DNA from: Brachypodium distachyon
Lineage: Eukaryota > Streptophyta > Magnoliopsida > Poales > Poaceae
Direction: 5' to 3'
Length of the DNA stretch: 64,000 bases
Assembly: GCF_000005505.3 (NCBI RefSeq)
Contig: NC_016131.3
Location: 17,505,501 to 17,569,500 of the forward strand
Shown: positions 11,262 to 21,158 of the stretch, piece after piece
Layout: the number at the start of each line of letters is the position of its first letter
How positions within the stretch are numbered: the first letter of the stretch is position 1
Notes under the pieces: model-generated
What the model saw: the letters and a program-made list of their open reading frames with translations, nothing else
Databases searched by the model: none
Told to the model about the DNA's origin: nothing
Position numbers and translations under genes: made by a program

Positions 11262-12629
11262 TATTGAAAGATCGGTATGGTCGACTAGAGGGGGGAAGGT
11301 GAATAGGCGACTAACAATTTTACTTTTTCTTTTCACTTTTAAGGATACAAGCATTAATATATGGGTTCACTAAAACGTCTAAATGAAGAACACCCCTAGT
11401 ATGATGCAATAGCCAAAGCACGAGCACAAGCAATAGATAATCAATTGAAATTTGCTTGATAGCCGAAGCACAAGATAAACAATTAAGCTTTGCAAGTAAG
11501 TAAAGGGGCAAGAATGATACCACACGGGGAGACGAAGATTTCATCGGAGTTCCACCTATTGGGGTCAGTGTACGTCTCCATTTGGAGGAGTGCTCTGCCA
11601 CAAAGGTAGAGGCGCCACAAAGACTCATTCTATTCTCCAACTCACCACACCACAAAGGTGGGATGAGCTCTCACAACACCACAAAGGTGAGGTGAGTTCC
11701 ACTAAGTGGCTTCCTTGAGGGCGAATGTCAACCCTTACAAACTTGACCGGGGCTCTCTCCACAACTTAATTGGAAGCTCCCAATCCGAGAAGAAGGCCAC
11801 GTCTCCACAACTTAATTGGAGGCTCCTTCCCGAATCCACAAGCACCACCTCACAAGATTAATGGCCTTGAGGAGACACCTTCCGGCTAGGAATCCCAAAA
11901 TCCCAAGAGTAACAAAATCCACAAAGGAAACAAGGGGAATCAACTTTTTGCTTTGGTGAAACCCTAGATCTAGATCTCCTCCTCCAATCCTCAAAGAATC
12001 AATAAGGGGGGAGCTCTATGGAGGGAGAATAGCACTTTGAAGCTTTAGAAATGGTGTGGAGAGAGTTGGGCTTCGGATAAGTTCATCCCGAGGTAGGGGA
12101 TGACTATTTATTGGGGTCCCGAAATCTAACCGTTATGCACTAAGTCTGCCAGGGGAGGAAGTTCCGGTACCGTGGAACTTCCACCCTTGTTCCGGTCCAA
12201 CCTCCGCCAAACACAAATGAATTCCAGTAGCATCACGGAGGTAGGCCAGACGTTGGGTGGAAGTTCCGTCCTACCGGATGTAGGCCGGAAGTTCCGGGCC
12301 TGGAACAGACCTGGCAACACAGTTAGACTTTGGATGGCTCTCTCTCGCACGGGTAGACTTTATGTGAGTGCAAATATGGTAGTTTGTGTACGTGAAGTTG
12401 ATTCACCCATTACCTTCACGTGTGGACTCCCTCTTAATAGTATGGAGTTCTTACGACTCAATATAAATAAAAAGCCACTAAACACCGCTACGCTTCTTTC
12501 CTTTTTGAGGGCAACGAACCGTCTTGTGCCATATGATCTCAAATCTGAAACACTCGAACACACGGTTAGTCCACGAGTCATGTTGTCATTAACACCAAAA
12601 TACTTAGGGATCAAAATGCCCTTTCACCT
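11262..12629. mobile_element. Unclassified repetitive element
   Basis: The region opens with GGTCGACTAGAGGGGGGAAG and closes near ATTAACACCAAAATACTTAG. Both resemble phrases I recall from dispersed grass repeats. The interior repeats CCACAAAGGT and CTCCACAACTTAATTGGA units, and long reading frames are absent. No terminal repeats or target duplication were identified, so class (LTR or DNA transposon) is unassigned. Confidence 0.4.
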
Positions 12630-12989
12630 ATGCATGCACTGTGGCCAGTCCCACGCCTGCACCTGCATGTGGTAGGGACAGCGCCTCCGGATGGAACCTG
12701 TTTAGAGACAGCACGGATCTCGACGAAACTTTATGGTGGATTTAATTCCGGTAGATCCCGGCCCGGCAAAAAAATCGCTTTACTTTTTTCAATGTTCCAA
12801 GCGAAATCAGGGTAGGCCGGCCCCGCCTGACACAACTTCTCTTTTTTTAGCTCAAATTGTTTCTGAGTTGAACAAACAATTTGCTGCACTACATTTCTTC
12901 CCATATAAGGGTAATAATAAACAAAGCATGTTTCCCTCAATTTATTTTATTATATCAATTATATTTATACCATATATATCTCTGCCGTG

Positions 12990-13097
12990 TACTTCCTCCA
13001 TCCAAAAATAAGTGTCACAATTTTATTTCAAAATGAGCAAATCTACACAGTGAAACATATCTAGACAAAAATGCGACACTTATTTTAGGACTAAGGA
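12990..13097. mobile_element. Degenerate Stowaway-like MITE
   Basis: The left end CTTCCTCCATCCAAAAATAA follows a TA. The interior has the family layout (AAATAAGTGTCACAATTT and, inverted, AAAAATGCGACACTTATTTT). The right terminus has decayed. Confidence 0.6.
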
Positions 13098-13189
13098 ATT
13101 GTTACTTATATGAGGCTTCTGGCTTTTCCAAACAATTAATACATACTCGTTATACATATTTTAATTTCTTCTTAAACAATTATTCTTGA

Positions 13190-13345
13190 TTTGCAAGTCA
13201 CATCATCTAACATTGTAAACCTCATCAGAGAACTAACTTTTTTCTGTCTTTCCATACATGATGCAGTTTTTCTTAGCCTAGATTGTGGCGGGGAGGCCGG
13301 AGACTACACAGACAAGAGCTGTGAGTGTATGCTAAGTTTGAGAGG
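13190..13345 (+). pseudogene. Malectin-like receptor exon relic, copy 1
   Basis: After an intron-like tail ending CATGATGCAG, a short frame reads FLSLDCGGEAGDYTDKS. It resembles the opening of the malectin-like extracellular domain of plant receptor kinases (typical pattern F-x-S-[IL]-D-C-G-x...Y-x-D). The frame ends within a few dozen codons and no kinase exons follow, so this is a fragment. A diverged second copy lies about 1 kb downstream. The signature is short, so assignment is moderate. Confidence 0.5.
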
Positions 13346-14194
13346 TCAGAGCTGCTCGCTGGTCCACTATTTGTGATTAATGATTCAAGTTCGGTGGTGG
13401 TAGAGGAGGTCGTTATATTCATAATTTAACTAGACTTTCGTAAATTTTCTAACAAGCTTACAAACCAAATTTTCTCCATTAGTTTCCCCTGTCGCCACTC
13501 AGCCTAAAAACAGTGATCTTATCTGTCAAGTAGCTTCAGCTTAACATATTATACAATACTTTCCAGCAGACAGGGCAAAACAATATTGTTCTAACATCCA
13601 AGTAAGAGAGAGTACAAGATACTTAGAGCTTAGCGTCTGCCTCTCAGATGCTACCACGGGCCAACTTTTCATTTCTACATAGAGATTTGGATGCAGAAAG
13701 CAATTAATCAATCAATCAGGTATATCGCATTATTATGTGTTCATTATTTGTAGAACTTATTAGGTCGGTTATAATGATTCATATAACACATGTTTGGTTA
13801 TAAGTAACTAGATTTGTTGTAAACTAGCCGGATACAATCTAGAGGCATGGGGGGCATTGCCCCCTCTCAATTTTCTAACCAAGCTTGCGACCCATATTTT
13901 CTCCATTAATGTCCCCTGCCACTCAGCTTAAAAACATCATAAATGGACTCTCTTATATTTCCGTAGGTTCGCCCTTAGTAATAAACTGTTTGGTTCTGTT
14001 ACAATAATGTTATTTTCTGTTGCCATTTGGTATAAACATTAATTGTAACTAGACTTGCCCATTTTGTGCTGTATGTTTATGTAGCAAGAAAACAAGTTTG
14101 GTTATAACAGTCTGATGAATAAAGAATGTTTCCCTCAAGTATATATTTGTTGTACAGTTCTTAATTTCTTAGGCAACCATAATTATTGATTTGT

Positions 14195-14335
14195 AATTAA
14201 TTTATATCGTCGAACATTATAAACCTCATCAGAGAAGTAATTTTTTTTGTCCTTACCATAACTTATGCAGGTTTATTTAGTGTGGACTGTGGCAGGGAGA
14301 CCGGAGACTACAGGGATAGCCGAAATACCAACCTA
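14195..14335 (+). pseudogene. Malectin-like receptor exon relic, copy 2
   Basis: This diverged duplicate of the 13.2-kb relic has the same intron tail (AACCTCATCAGAGAA, then CTTATGCAG) followed by LFSVDCGRETGDYRDS. Flanking intron DNA is duplicated too (ATGTTTCCCTCAA near 12927 and 14127), so a block containing exon and introns was duplicated before decay. No other exons of a receptor gene are present. Confidence 0.5.
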
Positions 14336-14775
14336 AACTAAGTGTTTGTCTTTTTCTCAGTTGAAAATCTCAGTTCATGTAACAAAGATGTTCGATTAAG
14401 ATATAAGAGTCATCCATACTCTCACCTTTCCTATGTGCTATCGTGTTTCAAGCACGTCTACTGATCCCTAACTAAAAATATGCGACTCTCAGTAGCAAAA
14501 CAGCTAAACTAACTAGAGCTAATCGTGAACCAAAGCACCTCTCGGTCTTAATTCATATAGTATATCATCGAGATTAGCTATGATCATCACCAAAAGGAAA
14601 ATTATGCTAGATTTAGCACCTCAAATACGATAATCAAGATCATGATTAGAAGCTGAACATTCTGCAGCAGATTTACACGATCCACAGTTAGGCATGGACA
14701 CCGTATATATACACAGAGCAGCTCGTGCCCGTATGATCATGGATCAACCCTGAAAGTTGTGTTGTGTATGTGTTG

Positions 14776-16311
14776 CTACTTCGCTACTGTGCTGGGCTCA
14801 GGATTCAGGTCCTCTTCCTTCCAGACCGGGAGGATCCCCTGGCCTGCCAGCCTCTTGTACACCCAGAACACCACGTACTGGGGAGTGACCCTCTTCTCGT
14901 CTACCAGGAACGGCTCGATGGTGCTCACCTCCATGGAGTACGACGTCATCGCGAACCCCTTCGGCCCTGCGCTTGTTTTCAGTTCACCAAGGTGAGAAAT
15001 TCAGGTTAACTGAAAACTGGAATACTAGAGTGGAACTAACGGTGCTTGGAAGTTGGAACGGGTTAATTATGGACTGATCGAGCACTGTAATTTACAATCA
15101 GAAATTCTGAAGTTTGGAACGGAAACAAGCTAGATCATGATGGGCTTGTTGCCTTGTCAATAGCATTGGCAGCAAGGAGAAGGGCGTACACCATTGCATG
15201 AGAGGAAGGAATGTGAGGTGTATTTAAGGCCTCGAATAAAAAGAAGGTTCATAAGTTCGTATGTGTACCTGTGAGATCTCCCTGTGGAAAGAAGGCCCAG
15301 AAGTAATAGGGGATGTCTTTCTTTTGGAATGAGCCTTCCAACTGCAATTCATCGACACTAGAATTATTAGAGAGATGCCAACAATCTTTCTGAGCTTTTA
15401 CACATAAATGCTAGCATTCTGCATGCCTATATGGTGGTGGTTCAATACTGTATCAAGGAAGAAACAAATGCTAAAAACTGCTGCAATCGCACCACTACAA
15501 CGTACTCCCTCCGTTTCATAATTCTTGTCGAAATATTACATGCATCTAGACAATTTTTAGGAACAGATACATCCATTTTTGGATAAATTGGAGACAAGAA
15601 TTATGAAACGGAAGGAGTATTACTGATACGTACCCTGCTTGTGGTATGTAAATCGGTTCGTTCCTGATTAACTTTGACGCTGACAAAAGTGCAGTAGCAA
15701 CGCCAAATCACAATCTTAAGGGCTAATATATGTAGTGGCCAATCCAGTGGTCTCACCGTGTTGTTTTGGAAGGAGAGCTCGACCTGGGACACATCCTCCT
15801 CGCCCTCCAGAGCAGCCTTGAGCGGAGGGATGATCTCCTCCTCCATCATCTCAGGGAGCGGCTTCGGCGGGGGCTTCTTCAGCTTCGCAGCCGCCGCCGC
15901 AGGCTTGGCTGCCGGCTTCGCCTCCGCTGCGGCTTCCTTGTTGTCACCGTCCGCGTCCTTCTTCTCACTAACTGCTCCAAAATAAGCACAGATAATTCAG
16001 GCAGCATCGAACACTTCTAACGCTTCACGCACACGAAGAGCGGATTAGGCATTACACGCCCCGATCACCATTGATGGTTTCCCCCCCTGGTGGAATTAAT
16101 AGGGATCGAGTTAAGTGATCGAATTGGGGGTACCGGTGGTTGCGGCGGCGGCGGCGGACGATTCCTGCACGGCGGAGCAGGAGGCGCCGGCGCCGCGGGG
16201 GAAGGCGACGACGAGCGGCAGCCGCTTGGCGAAGAGCGGCGGCGCGTGGTGGCCGCCTCTGGGTCCGAGTGGGGTCGTCAGCCTCAGCAAGCGCAGGGCC
16301 TGAGGCGCCAT
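14776..16311 (-). CDS. NdhV: NDH complex subunit V-type protein (DUF2996), chloroplast
   Basis: Exons 16311-16134, 15971-15757, 15341-15269 and 14966-14776 join in phase to 218 residues. Residues 1 to about 60 form a Ser/Ala/Arg-rich transit peptide. An Ala/Lys/Pro linker follows. From about residue 105 runs a DUF2996 domain: LPEMMEEEIIPPLKAALE, then DIPYYFWAFFPQGDLTG, then STIEPFLVDEKRVTPQYVVF and QGILPVW. In Arabidopsis the DUF2996 protein At2g04039 is NdhV, which stabilises the stromal part of the chloroplast NADH dehydrogenase-like complex in cyclic electron flow around photosystem I. Transfer of that role rests on family membership recalled from memory. The start at 16311 gives the only frame with a plausible transit peptide that joins in phase. 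Intron 2 holds a Stowaway-like MITE. Confidence 0.86.
15505..15617. mobile_element. Stowaway-like MITE in NdhV intron
   Basis: The element is 113 bp with termini CTCCCTCCGTTTCATAATTC and GAATTATGAAACGGAAGGAG and TA on both sides. The inverted repeats are nearly perfect, suggesting a younger copy than its neighbours. Confidence 0.88.
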
Positions 16312-16823
16312 GGGATAGGAGGACTAGGAGTCAATTTGGCGCGCAACCAGGGGCGGTGGTTCTTGGCGCGCGATCGGAGGTGTGGTGCGTTTCCTGGTTG
16401 AGGCTGGCCGGTCGGTGATTGGTCCGTTCCTGTCCACTGGTTCGGTTGGTTTGGATGGCGCAGACGCCGTTCTATCTGCAGGCTGCACCACTGCGCCTAC
16501 GCCCCAAGGTCAAGGGAGAGAAGACGAGCGTTGCCGTGCCGGTGCCCTTCCCTCTGAGCCAGCCATTTTTCTCCTCCACGATTTTGCTAGCGGCTAGATC
16601 ATGCTGGTGGTGGACGTGGCTGCCGGCCTGCAATAGACATCGGCCGTCCGATTAAGCAGCCTATGGTTCAGATCAACCAGGGCGCCAGAGCGGTAACATT
16701 GTGTGGATTGTACGCAGTACGCCTTCTCGGGGCAACCCTGAACAGTCAAATTTTTTTTTCTTTTTTTCCTGGGCGTCGATTTAAAAATAGTCATGGGCAG
16801 TCATAGTCATCCGATGTAAAGTA

Positions 16824-16936
16824 TTCCTGTGATCCTAAATTCTTGACTCAAGTTTGTCTAAATGTGGATGTATTTATTCTTAAAAAAACGTTTAGATACA
16901 TGTAATATTTTGACAACAATTTAGGATCGGAGGGAG
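16824..16936. mobile_element. Stowaway-like MITE
   Basis: The right end GATCGGAGGGAG is followed by TA and the left end TTCCTGTGATCCTAAATTC is preceded by TA. The internal words (GTGGATGTATTTATTC, TTAGATACATGTAATATTTTG) are shared with the 17670 and 29625 copies, placing them in one family. Confidence 0.75.
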
Positions 16937-17669
16937 TAGATTTTATTTTTGGGTCAGTCATGTTTTTCTTTTGTTATTCCATGTTTCCATGGGATGACGC
17001 GCTATGTGTGGTGTTAAGATGTGTGTCAAGGTATGTGTTACTGATTCTTTGTGTCATTTGGAGTCAACGGTAGAATCGCAAACACAACTGAATTGTCTTA
17101 GCTAGTTTGACGCTAAACCTATTTCTCAGCTAGGTGTATCAACAAGAGGTCGACTCTTACATAAGAGCATGACTCTTTTGGAAATGTTGGTTTTCTTCTC
17201 TTTCTTTCTCATTCGAAGCAACAACTTTTAAATAAAAGTCAGTCAGTTGAGAGTGGACATTTGGATGCCCAAATCCTTGCATGACTATAATTCTGCGAAA
17301 TTTAATTAGGAGTGACCAGGAGACGGCATGGCTGCTATAATGAAGAAAAAAGGTTGTATCATTCATGTTAAGAGATCCTCTCTTTGCTAATACAGAACTG
17401 GAACACTTATTTACAGCTCATTTAGAAGGATTTTTAGTCTTTTTACAACTCAACTCTTATGAATTTTTGCTACGTACAACATTCATTTCGCAGGAATAGA
17501 GATGCTAATTTTTTAAGGATTATGCCCACAATAACCTAATTCCTCTGAATTTTCAACATTAGGCAAGACCTCATAAAAATTTTCTACCATGCCGTCTTAA
17601 TACTTTGCCATTTTAATGATTTTAAAATCATGTAAACCCAATAAGCCAGTAATTTCTCCTCTTTTAGTA

Positions 17670-17781
17670 CTCTCTCTGATTCATATTAATTGTCTCAAGT
17701 TTGCCCAGATATGGATGTATTTATGCTAAAAAGCGTCTAGATACATGTAATATTTCGACTACTAATATGGATCGGAAAGAG
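17670..17781. mobile_element. Stowaway-like MITE
   Basis: This 112-bp copy has termini CTCTCTCTGATTCATATTAA and TAATATGGATCGGAAAGAG, flanked by TA. It belongs to the same family as the copies at 16824 and 29625. Confidence 0.75.
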
Positions 17782-18003
17782 TACGTGCCATTTCTCATAG
17801 AGGATTGACATTTTTTTTAGAAGAGCCAGTTATTCTTGTGAGCTTCCGAAAATTATTTATCTCTTTTGGATCTACACCACTAGAGTCTGTAAATGTTGAG
17901 ATTGGCGTGGAACCTGTGGCTTTACAAAGGGAAAAAATATTATGTAATACCATATTCTCCACTCTTTTTCGAGGGAATGCTATCTTTGTCTCTTAACATA
18001 AGG

Positions 18004-18992
18004 TAGTGTTTGGTTGCAGAATCAGTTAGAAGGGAATGGAACCATTCCGTTCCTATCAAAATGGAATGAAACGGAGTGGTTCTAGTATGTTGTTTTGTTA
18101 GGATGGTTATAGAATGAAATGGAATGGTTTCATCTTGTGTTTGGTTGGGGTAATGGAATGAGATGAGAATAATGTAATCATCTTATGGTGAGATTACCTC
18201 TCTATGACTGTGAGTATGGTATGAGCAATAATTCATTTGTAGCATCCGGAAAAAATCGCAATACTTTTGTTTGTATTTTCTTCATCAACAGACTATGAAA
18301 AATGAATTCGTTGAGTGGATAGCAAAATCAGATGGCACAGCCGGCCATGATGAACATGGAGATTACCTCCTCCTCTGCCGCAAGCGGCCTCCTCTCAACA
18401 CCTCGCCGACGGCCTCCTCTGCCCGCCGCCCTCCGTCAGTCTCCTCTCCTTTTAGCCTCCTCTCTATTGTAGCAAGCCTCGCCGCGGGCCTCCTCTGCCG
18501 CAGGCGGCCTCCTCTCCCTGCAAAAGCCTCGTAGCCGGCCTCCTCTGCCTATAGCACCCCCTGTCCCCGGCCTCCGCCGCCTGCAGCAACCTCCTCCGAC
18601 CGTAGCTCGGCCGGGATCTGCTCGAGATGGCCGGGATCTCGTGGGGGTGGAGCCCAATCTCCCAACCGCCATGGGAGAGAGAGACATGAGACGAGGGGGA
18701 GGACCGCCGAAGGAGATAGATAGGAGACGAGGGTGAGAATAGAGAGGAAAGGGGATTTCGGGAGAGTTTGGGTCTGGTTTTCCGCTGGGCCCCACCGGTT
18801 CTGAGAGGAACCAACACATTCCTTCGTTTGGTGTTATCAGTTGGTTCCACATGTAAAGGGTATATTCCCTTCTGAGGAACCACTTGTTCCATTCTAGTTT
18901 TGCATATTTCAGGAACCAAACGCAGGAATCATGTCAAAAAATGGAACGGTTCCATTACATTCCATGATATTCTACCAACCAAATACACCCTA
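18004..18992. mobile_element. Inverted-repeat element with GC-rich interior
   Basis: The left end TAGTGTTTGGTTG and the right end CAACCAAATACACCCTA are imperfect inverted repeats. The homology extends about 50 bp inward (GGAATGGAACCATTCCG against ATGGAACGGTTCCAT). Between the AT-rich arms lies a GC-rich block (18340-18780) with open frames on both strands but no recognisable protein. The layout suits a non-autonomous DNA transposon, possibly one that has taken up genic DNA. Target duplication was not resolved. Confidence 0.6.
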
Positions 18993-21158
18993 AAGAAATG
19001 AAAAGTAATCTAGACACATGCTAGTCTATATATAGACATATGTAAAACAAAAGACCTTCTAAATTTACAGGGATTGGCATTGTTTATCTTTACCTTCGCC
19101 AAAATTCCAAAACGGCACTTTTTACTCAAAAATGAGAGTGCGTCTCGGCTAAAGGCTTTTCCCTACCATCTGCTCCACCCCACGTCAGTGACAGTGGCCC
19201 CGCACCACCACCATCCCCTGCCGAACAGCTTTTGACTTCTCTGCCCACCCGCATCTTTCGGCCCCGCTCCAGCCTCTAGGCCCGGTCCATACACTCCGTG
19301 AGCCGTGCCACGCCACAGCTCAAATGCAGGCAGTCTTCCAGGCCGTCCGATCTTTCCGGACCGAGCCGTCCGATCCTCACGGGCACCCCGTGCTCGCCTG
19401 CCTGTGCCTCCTGTCTTGGTGTGTCCCTCTTCCTCATCGCGCGGATCTGTAGACACGGACCACATGGTCAGCTGAGCCAGCCACACGGCGGGCCACACGA
19501 ACCAGTGGATAGCCGAACTTGGGTGGACCATTTTCTTTTCTTTTTTTGTTAGAGGAGGGTATGCGTGGAGCTGGTCCACGTAACACTCGGTCCATCGCAA
19601 AAAGAGCAGCAGCCCTAGCCTAGGCCAACCGGCCCAAGTAAAAACTTCATAACAGCCTTTTTATTTCCAAAACATTCAGTAACTTAAACTTGATCCGGCC
19701 AGCCGCGTTCGAACTTCCGGCCCAGACCGGCCCTTTTATTAGGTCACCGTAGCTCGGCGAGAAGAAAACTTTGCTCTCTATTTACCTGCGTCCTGCCCCG
19801 GCACGGCAGCACGGTAGCGTCTGGATCCAAGGCGAGAACTACAAACACACTCGCGACGCAGACCATGAGCCACTGACAAGCGGGACCAGCAAGCCGCGTG
19901 ACCCCGCAAGCCTAGGCGTGCCAGTTTTTCTTCCTCCTCTTTAATTTCCAGCCAGAGAAAGACGCGTCAAACTTGGCGAGCCGGATATTCAATTCGGGTG
20001 TGCTGCGGCCTTGTGGGGCAGAGACCAGGCCAGCGAGAGCACTCGATGCGGGGGCAGGACCGTAAAACAACATGGGGCTAAATAAAGGAGAAGGGGTCGC
20101 CCTAGAAACGGGAAGCATCCAATGAAGGCATATCCCCGCTCCCGAATCTCCTCGAGCCGCTCACCGACAACGCGCTCCTCCCGCGCCTCACGCCAAGGCA
20201 AGCGCCCAAGCCACACCACCGGTCACGTTACCCCCCAGCCCCCACCACCACGGCGCCACTTGCGAGAGATCTCTCGCAACAACTTGCCAAAAAGGCGAAA
20301 GAGGAGCGCACAAGCTGTACTCCGCTCCGCCACCCACCGCCAACCTCTTTTTACTCACTTCCACTACGGAAATCACGTCTACGGAAGGCGATGGCTCTCA
20401 GAACCGAACGGGCGATCTTACGAGACCCTGGACGCGGGGCCCCGCATGCCAGAGAGACGCGGTACGCGGCACCACCGCCGTGAACCATGGACATAGCACA
20501 GCAGCACAAGCACTTCAGCGGCCAAAAAATTCCTAAATAATACTCCAGTCCAATTGCCTGGCTTGGGTGTTAACAACCGGGGGGGCTTCGGCCATCGCTG
20601 CAACCACAGCCATTTCACCTATCTCAAAGCACGCAGGGCACCACTGCGGACAGATGCATGTTGCAGACGATTCTACCGTAACAAAGCACACAGCACAGTT
20701 CAGCCAGGGCAAGGTGTAAACTTTCAAATGCAGCCAACGGCTACTAGGGGCGATTCAAAGGGGGGCCTTTCCCGGGCTTTTCCTTGGAGGGAAAACTGGA
20801 GTTTGAGCATGACAATGTAGCCTACACTACAGCCAATCTGCCAATGTAACAGAAATTTGAAAGGTGGAGGGAAAAGCCCCTGGGGTGTTGTAACTACCAT
20901 TTGAAATTCAGGAGGGAAAACTCAGGAAGGGGTGTAGTGCAGGCAAGAAGGGGAGCTGCTGGTTCACTGTCCTACAACTCCATTTCCCTCCTAAAATCTG
21001 CTGTTTGAAAAGGAGGGTGAAGTTCTCCCAATCCAAAGTCTTTACAGAAAAAACCGGCTAGGAAAAACAGGGGAAAACCCACCATTTCTGTTTTGCTGAT
21101 GCTGCTCCTGATTACTTCTTTCTAGCTGAGAAAAGGATCCATGTACATGGCTGCTTGG
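18993..21158. other. GC-rich intergenic region and 3' flank of the ANP32-type gene
   Basis: The stretch has many short open frames on both strands, but no splice-consistent gene, conserved domain or RNA gene was seen. The part nearest 21158 is the probable 3' UTR of the minus-strand gene. The rest could hold a promoter or relic of an unrecognised gene. Confidence 0.4.

Noticed and set aside
18436..18919. Two overlapping minus-strand frames of 138 and 151 codons
   Set aside because: Both are open only because the transposon core is GC-rich. Neither has a recognisable domain or splice structure.
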